64,000 nt of DNA from Bordetella parapertussis (GTDB lineage Bacteria > Pseudomonadota > Gammaproteobacteria > Burkholderiales > Burkholderiaceae_B). The notes beneath the pieces are model-generated. The model made no database searches. It saw only the letters and a list, made by a program, of their open reading frames with translations, and was not told the origin of the DNA. How positions within the stretch are numbered: position 1 is the first letter of the stretch; each line of letters starts with the position of its first letter. The stretch lies in NCBI GenBank assembly GCA_945897365.1, contig CAMDFD010000009.1, positions 80,045-144,044 on the forward strand, in the 5' to 3' direction. Positions 50,569 to 59,831 of the stretch are shown piece after piece. The position numbers and the translations under genes are program-made.

Positions 50569-52287
50569 TTAAAGATCTTCAGAACCGAGCAACATTTCGG
50601 TCAAGCCCTTACCCGCCTTGACCATGGGCCAGACGTTTTCGCTTTGATCCGTAATGAAGTCCATGAAGACGAGGCGATCTTTGAGCTTGAACGCTTCGCG
50701 CAGTGCGCCATCCACATCGGAAGGCTTATCGATCCGCATACCTACGTGCCCATAGGCCTCCGCCAGTTTGACGAAATCAGGCAGCGCGTCCATGTAGGAC
50801 TCTGAATAACGCGAGGAGTAATCAATCTGTTGCCATTGACGCACCATGCCGAGATATCGATTGTTCAGGCATATGATCTTGGGTGTCAGGTGATACTGAC
50901 GGCATGTCGAAAGCTCTTGGATGTTCATCTGGATGGAGCCTTCGCCAGTGATACAAGCGACGGTTGCATCGGGATTGGCCATCTGAACGCCCATCGCATA
51001 GGGCAAGCCCACACCCATCGTGCCAAGGCCACCGGAGTTGATCCAGCGACGCGGCTTGTCAAAGCCGTAATACTGCGCGGCCCACATCTGATGTTGACCG
51101 ACATCCGAGGTAATGTAAGCATCACCGCCCGTCACCTCCCAGAGCTTTTGCACCACGGACTGAGGTTTGATCAGCTCAGTGGAGTCGGCAAATTTCATGC
51201 ATTCTTTGCCACGCCAGACCTGAACCTGTTGCCACCACTTCGCCAACGCCTCGGCGTTTGGACGCGTTTCAAGAGCGGCAGCCTGATATTGAGACATCAA
51301 CTCGATCAGCACATCTTTGACGTTACCCACGATCGGAACATCGACCTTGACGCGCTTGGAGATGGACGAAGGATCGATGTCGATATGGATGATTTTGCGT
51401 GGATTTTGAGCGAAATGCTTGGGATTTCCAATCACTCGGTCATCAAAACGCGCACCGACGGCAATCAGCACATCACAATGCTGCATCGCCATGTTGGCCT
51501 CGTAGGTGCCATGCATACCAGGCATCCCGACAAACTGCTTGTCAGTAAAGGGATAAGCACCCAACCCCATCAGCGTGTTGGTGCAAGGTGCGCCCATCAT
51601 TTTGACGAACTGTTGCAACTCGGGAGAAGCATCCGACAAAATCACGCCGCCGCCGCTATAGATCATCGGCCGCTCGGCCTGCAGCAACATTTGCACCGCT
51701 TTTTTGATCTGACCCTGATGACCTTTGACAACTGGAGAATAAGAACGCATCACGGGCTCAGCCTTTGGGGGCGAGTATTTGCAATGCGCAAAACTGACGT
51801 CTTTGGGGATGTCCACAAGGACGGGCCCAGGGCGACCCGTGCGGGCGATATAAAACGCCTTACGCATCGTGTCCGCTAATTCTTTAACGTCCCGCACCAA
51901 GAAGTTGTGCTTGACGCAAGGTCGCGTGATGCCAACGGTGTCACATTCCTGGAAGGCATCCTCACCAATGGCGTGCGTCGGCACCTGACCACTGATGATG
52001 ACCATCGGAATGGAGTCCATATAGGCGGTCGCGATCCCGGTGACCGCATTTGTGACGCCTGGACCGCTGGTGACTAAGCACACACCGACCTTGTTGGAGG
52101 AGCGAGAATAGGCATCTGCAGCGTGCACGGCAGCCTGCTCGTGTCGCACCAATATATGTTTGAATTTGTCTTGCTTGTAGATCGCGTCGTAAATGTAGAG
52201 CACCGCGCCACCGGGGTAGCCAAATAAATGTTCTACGCCTTCTTCGGCTAATACGCGCGTGACGATGTCTGCGCCATTGAGTTCCAT
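50569..52287 (-). CDS. ilvB: Acetolactate synthase large (catalytic) subunit
   Basis: This ThDP/FAD enzyme makes acetolactate or acetohydroxybutyrate. The 572-residue protein has FGYPGGAVLYIYDAIY, the catalytic Glu in LVRHEQAAVHAADAYSR, the FAD region and the ThDP motif TGEGSIQMNIQELSTCRQYHLTPKIICLNN (G-E-G here, where many enzymes have GDG). It is the first gene of ilvB-ilvN-ilvC. The 349-codon antisense frame inside it is a codon-bias shadow. Confidence 0.97.
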   Translation of the reverse strand: MELNGADIVTRVLAEEGVEHLFGYPGGAVLYIYDAIYKQDKFKHILVRHEQAAVHAADAYSRSSNKVGVCLVTSGPGVTNAVTGIATAYMDSIPMVIISGQVPTHAIGEDAFQECDTVGITRPCVKHNFLVRDVKELADTMRKAFYIARTGRPGPVLVDIPKDVSFAHCKYSPPKAEPVMRSYSPVVKGHQGQIKKAVQMLLQAERPMIYSGGGVILSDASPELQQFVKMMGAPCTNTLMGLGAYPFTDKQFVGMPGMHGTYEANMAMQHCDVLIAVGARFDDRVIGNPKHFAQNPRKIIHIDIDPSSISKRVKVDVPIVGNVKDVLIELMSQYQAAALETRPNAEALAKWWQQVQVWRGKECMKFADSTELIKPQSVVQKLWEVTGGDAYITSDVGQHQMWAAQYYGFDKPRRWINSGGLGTMGVGLPYAMGVQMANPDATVACITGEGSIQMNIQELSTCRQYHLTPKIICLNNRYLGMVRQWQQIDYSSRYSESYMDALPDFVKLAEAYGHVGMRIDKPSDVDGALREAFKLKDRLVFMDFITDQSENVWPMVKAGKGLTEMLLGSEDL

Positions 52288-52743
52288 GATGTCATTCCTT
52301 TCATTACCGGCTTTGCCACTATGACTGCGCTCTTTTTGTCAGAGACGCTGAACCGCAACAAGAACCGCAACATGTGCCGACGTTTTCAAGCTCACAGAGC
52401 TTGGCCACCCGACCACCTTGCCAACTTGGCACGCATTCGCCATCAGGCTATGCACGCACCCAACAGGGGTGCACTGTATCGAAACGGAAGCGGCTGACCC
52501 GAGCTTTTGACAAGGACAGCAGCAAAAGTTTACGTTTTGACGCATCAAAAAGGGGTGATGACCCAGAGTTGAACGTCATCGGCCGAAAAAAACGATAAGC
52601 GTTTTTCACCCGAATCTATAACTTTAACGTGTTGTGCGTCGCAGCGCAAATATATGCCCATTGGCAGGAGGTGGTTGTCACTGCCGTCGGACTCCGCTAG
52701 AGTGGTGACTTAGCCACAAATTGCTGCGGCGCAACCAGGATTT
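52288..52743. other. Divergent regulatory region between ilvB and the FUSC gene
   Basis: No long gene is supported. The minus strand (ilvB leader) carries hairpins, for example GCACCC-N5-GGGTGC near 52455-52472, and an open frame 52339-52545 that begins MRQNVNFCCCPCQ. Its cysteine run invites comparison with regulatory upstream ORFs, but it has no ribosome-binding site and lacks the Leu/Val/Ile codon run expected of an ilv attenuator. Confidence 0.35.
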
Positions 52744-54933
52744 ATGAACGAATCTGCCAGCCAGTTCCAGCGCTTTATCTATAGCCACCATTTATATAGT
52801 GGCATGAGGCGCGCGACCGGAACCTTGCTGCCCGTCATGATATTAGGCGGCTTGTTCGGTTTGTACGCGGCAGGCCTCGTTGCGACCTTTGGCGCCTTGT
52901 GCGTCGCCTTTATTGATCAGCCGGGGGCCCACGAAAATCGTCGCTGGGAGATGCTGGGCGGCACATTGCTAAGCACCTTAACAGTCGCCGTCACTGGGCT
53001 AGCGTCCAATCATCCATGGCTATTGTGGCTCGCGGTGATTGGTCAATGCTTCGGGTACTCCATGCTGTCCGTTTACGGCAAAAAAGGCGGTCAAATCGGC
53101 TTTGCCTGCCTGCTGCTCATGACCGTCACCATGCACGAGGCCCTCTCGACGGACCAAGTCTGGCTGCATACCCTGACCTCTTTAGGAGGCGGACTTTTTT
53201 ATACGATTTTTAGTTACTCGCTCAGCCGAGCGATGAACCTGCGGGAAAAAGAGCAAGCACTCTCCGTCGCGCTTTTTGCAACGTCAGACTACGTAGCACA
53301 ACGCGCGGACATGTACAACATCGATCATGACTTGGATGAAAGCTATCGCAAGCTGATTACCAGTCAATCGAACATGACGGACAAACAGCAAGCAGCGCGT
53401 GACATGGTGCTGAGAGGTATCACCGGAAAAATCACGCCGAATCAACCAAAGCGCATGATGCTCTGGAATCTTTTTGTCGACACCATCGAAATTCTTGACA
53501 CCTTGGTGGCAACCCGCACAGACTACTCGCTCTTACGCACCAAGCTTGCAGACTCGGATATCCTGATTTTCATGCGGGATGCGCTTTATAAAATGTCCAT
53601 CGACTTGGACAGGATCGCTCTGGCCATTGCACGCGAACGCATCGCCACCCCGCGCAATAGTGTGAAGGCTGAATTACGCGCCCTCGAATTTGAAATTGAT
53701 CAAATGGAGCGAAATGGGTACGCGCGCCAAGAACCTGATGTCTACCATCTCTGTGTCGAAATTTTGCGACGATTACGCCACAGCGCCAATACCGTGCAAC
53801 GCATGATCAACTTAACCGACATGAGTAAAAATACCGAGGCCATTCAGCCAACGGTGCTGGACCAGTCTCTCAGTCAATTTCTTTCTCGTGAAAAATATCG
53901 TGTGGGTATGATCACCAGCAATTTAAGGCTGGACTCACCCATTTGTCGTTATGCCTTACGCGTCACGTTAGCGGCTGCATGCGCGATGGTCTTGTGGACC
54001 TTGGTTCCAGCACTCGCACCTCAAGGCTACTGGATTTTGCTCACGGTTCTCATCATCATGAAACCTGGCTTTGCCTTGACGCGTCAACGTAACGGCTGGA
54101 GACTGTTTGGCACGTTGATGGGTTGTGTTGTGGCGCTAGGCGCGTTGTACAGTACCGACAACAATACGTGGCTTTTTGGAGCGATGGTGTTGTCCACCAT
54201 CATTGGTGGCAGTTTGCTGCAACTCAATTACATGATGGCTTCGGTCTTTAATACCAATGCGGTGCTATTGGCGTTTCACTTTGTCGATCCCAGTGCAACG
54301 ACCATCATCTCGGATCGCGCCATCGACACACTGATTGGCTCGGTGATTTCTTTTGCCTGCAGCTACTTCTTGCCTTGGTGGGAAGCGCAGTTTATGCCCT
54401 CCTTGTCGCGCGCTGCCCTCAACGCTAACCGGGAATATTTACGTGCAGGATTGCACTACGTTGATACGCTGCAAGTTAACAAAAAAGATCCGCTGAACAG
54501 CGATATTCATCGCGCTGAAGTTACCTGGCGGCTTGCGCGCAAAAATGTCTATGTCGCGCTCGGCAACTTTGCCGAAGCCTTTTATCGCATGATGCTCGAG
54601 CCACGCACACGCCAGTGGCATGTGGTCGAGTTCAACAACCTCATGATTCAGACACACATGCTGGCCTCTCAAATCAATGCGGTGATGCATGTGCTCACCA
54701 CCTCTGCGCAAGCCAATCCTATCGTGACCCATCATCTTTCTCAAATCGTTCCGCATTTGCAAGCAGACCGAAGCTCACCCCTTCCCGCACTCCACACCTC
54801 AATCGTGGATGGAAGCTTGCCTAACTTTGCGTATCCTATGACTCAAATGCAAAAAACGATCATCAATATCGATGATGAAATAGCGATTATTCATAGCAAT
54901 ATCTCCCCCACCCAACCCCCTTCAGGAGCATGA
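52744..54933 (+). CDS. FUSC family membrane protein (YccS/YhfK-like)
   Basis: The 729-residue inner-membrane protein has two sets of about five to six membrane segments (about 25-160 and 395-545), each followed by a soluble helical domain, the layout of the FUSC/YccS family related to aromatic-acid exporters and fusaric-acid resistance proteins. The exported substrate is unknown. Its stop lies 1 bp before the SDR gene, so the two are cotranscribed. Confidence 0.88.
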   Translation: MNESASQFQRFIYSHHLYSGMRRATGTLLPVMILGGLFGLYAAGLVATFGALCVAFIDQPGAHENRRWEMLGGTLLSTLTVAVTGLASNHPWLLWLAVIGQCFGYSMLSVYGKKGGQIGFACLLLMTVTMHEALSTDQVWLHTLTSLGGGLFYTIFSYSLSRAMNLREKEQALSVALFATSDYVAQRADMYNIDHDLDESYRKLITSQSNMTDKQQAARDMVLRGITGKITPNQPKRMMLWNLFVDTIEILDTLVATRTDYSLLRTKLADSDILIFMRDALYKMSIDLDRIALAIARERIATPRNSVKAELRALEFEIDQMERNGYARQEPDVYHLCVEILRRLRHSANTVQRMINLTDMSKNTEAIQPTVLDQSLSQFLSREKYRVGMITSNLRLDSPICRYALRVTLAAACAMVLWTLVPALAPQGYWILLTVLIIMKPGFALTRQRNGWRLFGTLMGCVVALGALYSTDNNTWLFGAMVLSTIIGGSLLQLNYMMASVFNTNAVLLAFHFVDPSATTIISDRAIDTLIGSVISFACSYFLPWWEAQFMPSLSRAALNANREYLRAGLHYVDTLQVNKKDPLNSDIHRAEVTWRLARKNVYVALGNFAEAFYRMMLEPRTRQWHVVEFNNLMIQTHMLASQINAVMHVLTTSAQANPIVTHHLSQIVPHLQADRSSPLPALHTSIVDGSLPNFAYPMTQMQKTIINIDDEIAIIHSNISPTQPPSGA

Positions 54934-54934
54934 G

Positions 54935-55717
54935 ATGTCTCTTCAAAATAAAGTTGCCCTAGTCACTGGTGCGGCAAGCGGTATTGGCCGCGAATGTGCG
55001 CTGACACTTGCCCGCAAAGGCGCGACTGTTGTGATCGCAGATCTCAATCAAGCTGCAGCTGATGCGGTCGCCGAACAAATCAAACAAGCAGGCGGCAAGG
55101 CGATGGCTGTCGTGATGGATGTCACAAGCGAAGAAGCTGTCAATGCGGGTACTGATCTCGCGGCTAAGACCTTTGGTGGCATCGATATCCTGGTCGCCAA
55201 TGCTGGCATCCAGATCGTTCATCCGATTGAGGACTTTCCGTTCGCGGATTGGAAAAAAATCATCGCGATTCACCTCGATGGCTCATTTCTCACCACCAAA
55301 GCTGCGATCAAGCATATGTACGCCGGTGGCAAAGGTGGCTCGATCATTTACATGGGTTCAGTGCATTCGCACGAAGCCTCTCGCTTGAAGGCCGCGTACG
55401 TTGCCGCCAAACACGGCATCCTCGGTCTCGCACGTGTGGTATCCAAAGAAGGTGGCCCACGCGGCGTGCGCGCTAACGTCGTGTGCCCGGGTTTTGTCCG
55501 CACACCTCTCGTTGAAAAACAAATCCCTGAGCAAGCCGCTGCACTTAAGATGACCGAAGCGGAGGTGATTAAAAATGTCATGCTCAAGGACACCGTGGAT
55601 GGCGAATTCACCACTACCGAAGACGTCGCAAACGTGATTGCGTTTTTAGCCAGCTTTGAAAGCAATGCCTTAACAGGTCAGTCCGTCGTGGTCAGCCACG
55701 GCTGGAGCATGCATTAA
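54935..55717 (+). CDS. 3-hydroxybutyrate dehydrogenase-like short-chain dehydrogenase
   Basis: The 260-residue NAD(P)-dependent SDR has the cofactor motif VTGAASGIGREC, the NAG motif LVANAGIQ, the catalytic Ser in YMGSVHSHEAS and Y-x3-K in AYVAAKHG, and the C-terminal LTGQSVVVSHGWSMH. The HPIEDFPFADW and GFVRTPLVEKQIPEQA segments closely resemble D-3-hydroxybutyrate dehydrogenases, which convert 3-hydroxybutyrate to acetoacetate. Substrate assignment is by resemblance. Confidence 0.85.
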   Translation: MSLQNKVALVTGAASGIGRECALTLARKGATVVIADLNQAAADAVAEQIKQAGGKAMAVVMDVTSEEAVNAGTDLAAKTFGGIDILVANAGIQIVHPIEDFPFADWKKIIAIHLDGSFLTTKAAIKHMYAGGKGGSIIYMGSVHSHEASRLKAAYVAAKHGILGLARVVSKEGGPRGVRANVVCPGFVRTPLVEKQIPEQAAALKMTEAEVIKNVMLKDTVDGEFTTTEDVANVIAFLASFESNALTGQSVVVSHGWSMH

Positions 55718-55739
55718 ATCGGTTTAGACCGACTCTTTG

Positions 55740-56510
55740 TCATTCGGGTCTACGGAATACGAGCTTGTCTTCCGTAGACACTTCTGGTGTAAACGCATAG
55801 CCTTCGCTGGCAAATTTTTTTAGGCCTTCAGGTTTGGTAATGCGTTTCTCAATCGCAAAGCGCGCCATCAAACCACGGGCGCGCTTTGCATGAAAGCTGA
55901 CAATTTTCCAAGTCGGGCCTTTGGCGTCTTGAAACACGCACTGAATGATCCGGGCCTTGAGCGCCTTTTGATCGACGGACTTGAAGTATTCCTCAGAGGC
56001 CAGATTGACGATGATCGGGTCTTTATCTTTGGCCAGACGATCATTTAAATAAGGCGCGATCGTTTTCGCCCAAAATTGATATAGGTTGGCACCGCCAGGA
56101 TTGGCGATTTTGGTGCCCATTTCCAAACGATAAGGCTGCATTAGGTCTAAGGGGCGAAGCACACCATACAGGCCACTCAAGATCGCAACGTGATCCTGCG
56201 CCCAGTCCAGGTCTTTTTCCTTGAGTGTGGCGGCCTCTAGGCCCTCGTAAACATCGCCATTAAAGGCGAGAACAGCTTGGCGGGCGTTAGTCTGTGTAAA
56301 AGTAGGTTTCCAAGCTGCATAACGCTCCACGTTGAGCTTGGCTAGGGTTGGGCTCAGGTCCATGAGCTCGGCGACGTCCTCGGCGCTCTGGGTTTTAAGC
56401 ACCTTGATTAGCTGCGCGGCTTCTTTAACAAAGAGAGGCTGCGAATGGGTTTCGGTCTGGACGGCGGAGTCGTAGTCGAGTTTTTTAGCTGGAGATAACA
56501 GAAATAACAT
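55740..56510 (-). CDS. yaaA: Peroxide stress protein YaaA
   Basis: The 256-residue protein matches the YaaA/DUF328 family: MLFLLSPAKKLDYDS at the start, ERYAAWKPTF, AFNGDVYEGL, ILSGLYGVLRPLDLMQPYRLEMGTK, NLASEEYFKSVD and VSFHAKRARGLMARF. In E. coli it lowers free iron during peroxide stress and binds DNA. It is convergent with the SDR gene. Confidence 0.95.
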   Translation of the reverse strand: MLFLLSPAKKLDYDSAVQTETHSQPLFVKEAAQLIKVLKTQSAEDVAELMDLSPTLAKLNVERYAAWKPTFTQTNARQAVLAFNGDVYEGLEAATLKEKDLDWAQDHVAILSGLYGVLRPLDLMQPYRLEMGTKIANPGGANLYQFWAKTIAPYLNDRLAKDKDPIIVNLASEEYFKSVDQKALKARIIQCVFQDAKGPTWKIVSFHAKRARGLMARFAIEKRITKPEGLKKFASEGYAFTPEVSTEDKLVFRRPE

Positions 56511-56651
56511 GGCTTAATCCGGCGCGTAGGGGGGTGTCAACATCTATCCCTGTAGTGTAGCGGGTCACAACCCCGTTTCTGCTAGAATAACGCCCTTGAC
56601 CAAGGTGTAGCATCAGCTACATCGCGATTGATCTACACAATCGCACGCGCC

Positions 56652-56744
<93 letters not shown>

Positions 56745-56821
56745 CGGCTGGTATCCGGTCAATCTTGACAAGGCGTGCTGGCTGGCAAATAATAATAGTT
56801 ATTAACTGTTAGGATAGCGTC

Positions 56822-57088
56822 ATGCCCACCAGCGTTGCCCTGAGCCCCCATTTTGAGACCTTCATCCGCGACCAAGTCGAAAGCGGCCGCTACAATAACG
56901 TCAGTGAAGTCGTCCGTGCTGGACTGCGATTGCTCGAGGACACCGAGCGCCAGCAGGCTATCCAACTCCAAGCGCTGAGAAATGATGTCACCGCAGGCAA
57001 GGCCAGCGGCGCATCACTTGCTGCGGAACCAGTGTTTGATCGATTAGAAGCCAAATACGCACAGCAGGCGACTCGCCAAGCTCGCTAA
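56822..57088 (+). CDS. ParD-family antitoxin, apparently orphan
   Basis: The 88-residue protein has the ribbon-helix-helix start VALSPHFETFIRDQVESGRYNNVSEVVRAGLRLLEDTERQ typical of ParD/CC2985 antitoxins, and a C-terminal tail that would wrap a ParE toxin. The expected parE gene begins in the overlapping TAATG at the stop but is cut after 18 codons. It lies directly downstream of tRNA-Ser(CGA), a spot where mobile modules often land. Confidence 0.88.
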   Translation: MPTSVALSPHFETFIRDQVESGRYNNVSEVVRAGLRLLEDTERQQAIQLQALRNDVTAGKASGASLAAEPVFDRLEAKYAQQATRQAR

Positions 57089-57144
57089 TGCAGTTACTGA
57101 TAACGCCCTTGGCTGCGTTCGATCTGGCATGCAGCGTTCGCTGA
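57088..57144 (+). pseudogene. Truncated ParE toxin remnant
   Basis: Starting at the ATG that overlaps the parD stop (TAATG), a frame reads MQLLITPLAAFDLACSVR then stops. The opening LLITPLAAFDL resembles the ParE start (xLxLTPxAxxDL). The rest of the toxin is absent before modC, so the toxin was probably lost. Confidence 0.5.
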
Positions 57145-57181
57145 TCAGATCAGACTTAAATCGATTTCACACTCTAGACGA

Positions 57182-58288
57182 TCAGACAAGCAATGAAACA
57201 GCGTTGATCTGACACCATACACTGGACCCCACGACTAACCCAAGTTTAGCGATAGATTGTTGAGAGGCACGACTGATCATCACCTCGTGACCACACCGTA
57301 CATGCAATATCGTCTGTGATGGATGCACATCGGCATCGATAGATGCGATCTCGCCTCGCAAGCAATTCTGAATCGTTGTATCGTCGTGTTCAGCCAGAGA
57401 CAGGTTCACATCCCGCGCAAGAATCCGTAGACGCACTGTTTGTCCTAGCACCACAGACTGCTCAGGGACCCAAACGTGGCAGTCTCCAAAACGCACCCTA
57501 ACTGTTTGGTCTTGGACATTCTTTTCTGTGACCTCACCCACTATCACGACGCCGGCTTCGTCCCCAATGACCCGCGCAACCTCCTGCGATGCCATCGCTT
57601 GAGAAAGAGGACCACTGCCTTGTACGCTCCCTTCCTCTAACAGCACAACATGATCAGCTAGACGCACAAGCTCATCCATCGAATGCGTGACATAGAGAAT
57701 CGGAATGCGTAGTTCGTGATGGAGACGCTCCAGCCAAGGCAGTACCTCTTTACGTCTTGCTACATCCAGAGAGGCAAGCGGTTCGTCGAGCAACAATAGC
57801 TTTGGGCGTGTCGCCAAGGCGCGGGCAATCGCGACTCGCTGACGCTCACCGCCCGAAAGGCTGCTCACCGAACGATCAAGCAGATGATCAATCCCGAGTA
57901 GTGCCACTGCTGCATCGAGATCTTGCGTCTGTCCGGTTCGGTTAATTCTTTTAACGCGGCGCAACCCGAAATGAAGATTCGCGCGCACGTCCATATGCTC
58001 AAACAAACTCGCTTCTTGGAACACATAGCCAAGCTCGCGCTGCCAGGTTGGTTTGAAGATATGGCGTGCGCTGTCTTGCCAGATTTCATCTCCTAAAGAA
58101 ACAACACCCGTGGCGTTTTCTAATCCCGCTACGCATCTGAGTACCGTTGTTTTACCTGAGCCAGAGGGCCCAAATAAAACCGTGATGCCCTCTACGGGAA
58201 GGCGTTGATCGATATCGAGCGTAAAGTCTGCGAGGTTCAACAACAACTGAAGATGAAAAGTCTGCTGATCTGAATGGGCATCTGTCAT
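57182..58288 (-). CDS. modC: Molybdate ABC transporter ATP-binding protein
   Basis: The 368-residue ATPase has Walker A GPSGSGKTTVLR, signature LSGGERQRVAIAR, Walker B KLLLLDEPLASLD and a C-terminal molybdate-binding TOBE (Mop) domain from about residue 295. It overlaps modB by 4 bp. It powers high-affinity molybdate uptake for the cofactor pathway encoded at 20-24 kb. Confidence 0.95.
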   Translation of the reverse strand: MTDAHSDQQTFHLQLLLNLADFTLDIDQRLPVEGITVLFGPSGSGKTTVLRCVAGLENATGVVSLGDEIWQDSARHIFKPTWQRELGYVFQEASLFEHMDVRANLHFGLRRVKRINRTGQTQDLDAAVALLGIDHLLDRSVSSLSGGERQRVAIARALATRPKLLLLDEPLASLDVARRKEVLPWLERLHHELRIPILYVTHSMDELVRLADHVVLLEEGSVQGSGPLSQAMASQEVARVIGDEAGVVIVGEVTEKNVQDQTVRVRFGDCHVWVPEQSVVLGQTVRLRILARDVNLSLAEHDDTTIQNCLRGEIASIDADVHPSQTILHVRCGHEVMISRASQQSIAKLGLVVGSSVWCQINAVSLLV

Positions 58289-58974
58289 GGCATGACTCTC
58301 TCACTGCGACGTTTGAGTCGCGATAGTGCAATCAATACCCCAAACGAGAAAACAACCATGCCGGCCGCCAGCCAATGCGCTTGTGTGTATTCCATGGCTT
58401 CGACATGGCCATAGATTTGCGTAGAAACGACCTGTGTCTTGCCAGGGATGTTGCCACCGATCATCAGTACAACACCGAATTCACCGACCGTATGTGCAAA
58501 ACTCAACACCGTGGCCGTCAACAGTCCGGGCTTGGCTAAAGGCAACGCAACGGTAAAAAAGGCATCCACCGGACTGGCGCGTAGCGTCGCCGCAACCTCC
58601 ATCGGACGTCTGCCCATGGCCTCAAAGGCATACTGGATGGGCTGGACTGCAAAGGGGAGTGAAAAAATAATCGAGCCGATGAGCAAACCCGTAAAGGAAA
58701 AAGAGAGGACGCCTAAGCCGAGTGACTGCGTCAACTGTCCAACCCAGCCTTGAGGACCCAGCACAATCAGAATATAAAACCCGAGTACCGTCGGGGGAAG
58801 CACGAGCGGCAAGGTCACCACCGCACTGACAGGCGCTCTCCAGCGTGACTGCGTCTGAGACAACCACCAGGCCAAAGGCGTGGCGATCAGCAATAGCAGT
58901 AGCGTTGTCAAGGATGCAAGCTTGAGTGTCAAGAGTATCGCCTGCATCGCTTCGGGTGTCACAATCGAGATCAT
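58285..58974 (-). CDS. modB: Molybdate ABC transporter permease
   Basis: The inner-membrane channel has about five membrane segments and the EAA-type loop AFEAMGRRPMEVAATLRASPVDAFFTVALPLAKPGLL. I chose ATG 58974 (MISIVTPEAMQA, 4 bp after the modA stop); a TTG at 58995 would overlap modA. It lies between modA and modC. Confidence 0.94.
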   Translation of the reverse strand: MISIVTPEAMQAILLTLKLASLTTLLLLLIATPLAWWLSQTQSRWRAPVSAVVTLPLVLPPTVLGFYILIVLGPQGWVGQLTQSLGLGVLSFSFTGLLIGSIIFSLPFAVQPIQYAFEAMGRRPMEVAATLRASPVDAFFTVALPLAKPGLLTATVLSFAHTVGEFGVVLMIGGNIPGKTQVVSTQIYGHVEAMEYTQAHWLAAGMVVFSFGVLIALSRLKRRSERVMP

Positions 58975-58978
58975 ATTT

Positions 58979-59743
58979 TTAAAATTCGTAACCAAACTTT
59001 CGGATCACAGCTTTTGCTGCGTCGCTGCGCAGGTAGGTCAACAACGCGATTGCCGCCGGACTGTCACGGCCGGGATTCAGCATAATCGCATCTTGCTTGA
59101 TAGGCGAATGCAGCGAAGTGGGCACAATCCAACCCGAACCTTGCTTGAGCTTGCCGTTTTCATAGACTTGGGAAAGCGCGACAAAACCCAAATCTGCATT
59201 TTCAGAAAAGACAAACTGATAGGTTTGCGCAATATTGGCGCCCTCGACGATCTTGGGTTTGACTTGACTCATGACACCTAAATGATTGAGTGCCTCGATG
59301 GCTGCAGCGCCATAGGGTGCGAGCTTGGGATTCGCGATCGCGAGTTTGGAGAAATTTCCCGATTTTAAAATCTCGCCCCGATCGTCTACACGTCCAGAAG
59401 TTTTACTCCAGAGTACCAATTGACCGATAGCATAGGTAAACGTCGTGCCTGTCACACCTAAGCCTTCTTTTTCTATCTTTGCCGGTGTGTGCGCATCGGC
59501 AGCTAGTAACAACGCATAGGGTGCACCATTTTTGATCTGAGCATAGAACTGACCCGTGCCGCCAAAGGACAAGACTGCCTTGTGACCGGTTGCGCGTTCA
59601 AAATCCTGCGCAATGATTTTCATGGGAGCCGAGAAATTAGCCGCCACCGCCACGCTGACCTCGGTCGCAAAGGATGTATGAGTCCAAAGCAGAGGAAGTG
59701 CACAACACACCAAATATCTCAGAGAGAAAGAACGCATCGTCAA
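58979..59743 (-). CDS. modA: Molybdate-binding periplasmic protein
   Basis: The 254-residue binding protein has a signal peptide ending THTSFA, the oxyanion-binding start VSVAVAANFSAPMKIIAQDFERATGHKAVLSFGGTGQFYAQI (Ser side chains bind molybdate), FGGTGQFY and YGAAAIEALNHLG. It begins the modABC operon. Upstream, near 59745-59760, the sequence TATATATAAATT recalls part of a ModE site but is not convincing. Confidence 0.94.
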   Translation of the reverse strand: MTMRSFSLRYLVCCALPLLWTHTSFATEVSVAVAANFSAPMKIIAQDFERATGHKAVLSFGGTGQFYAQIKNGAPYALLLAADAHTPAKIEKEGLGVTGTTFTYAIGQLVLWSKTSGRVDDRGEILKSGNFSKLAIANPKLAPYGAAAIEALNHLGVMSQVKPKIVEGANIAQTYQFVFSENADLGFVALSQVYENGKLKQGSGWIVPTSLHSPIKQDAIMLNPGRDSPAAIALLTYLRSDAAKAVIRKFGYEF

Positions 59744-59831
59744 TTTATATATAGCCAGTCATTGAAATAAATACATAATTAAAAAGAGTTATGATCGCCC
59801 CCATTATTGAATAATCTCAGGAATTTTCATA

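Noticed and set aside
50830..51879. 349-codon plus-strand ORF inside ilvB
   Set aside because: It is exactly antisense to a highly conserved gene, and its composition follows from the codon bias of ilvB on the other strand. It has no family resemblance.
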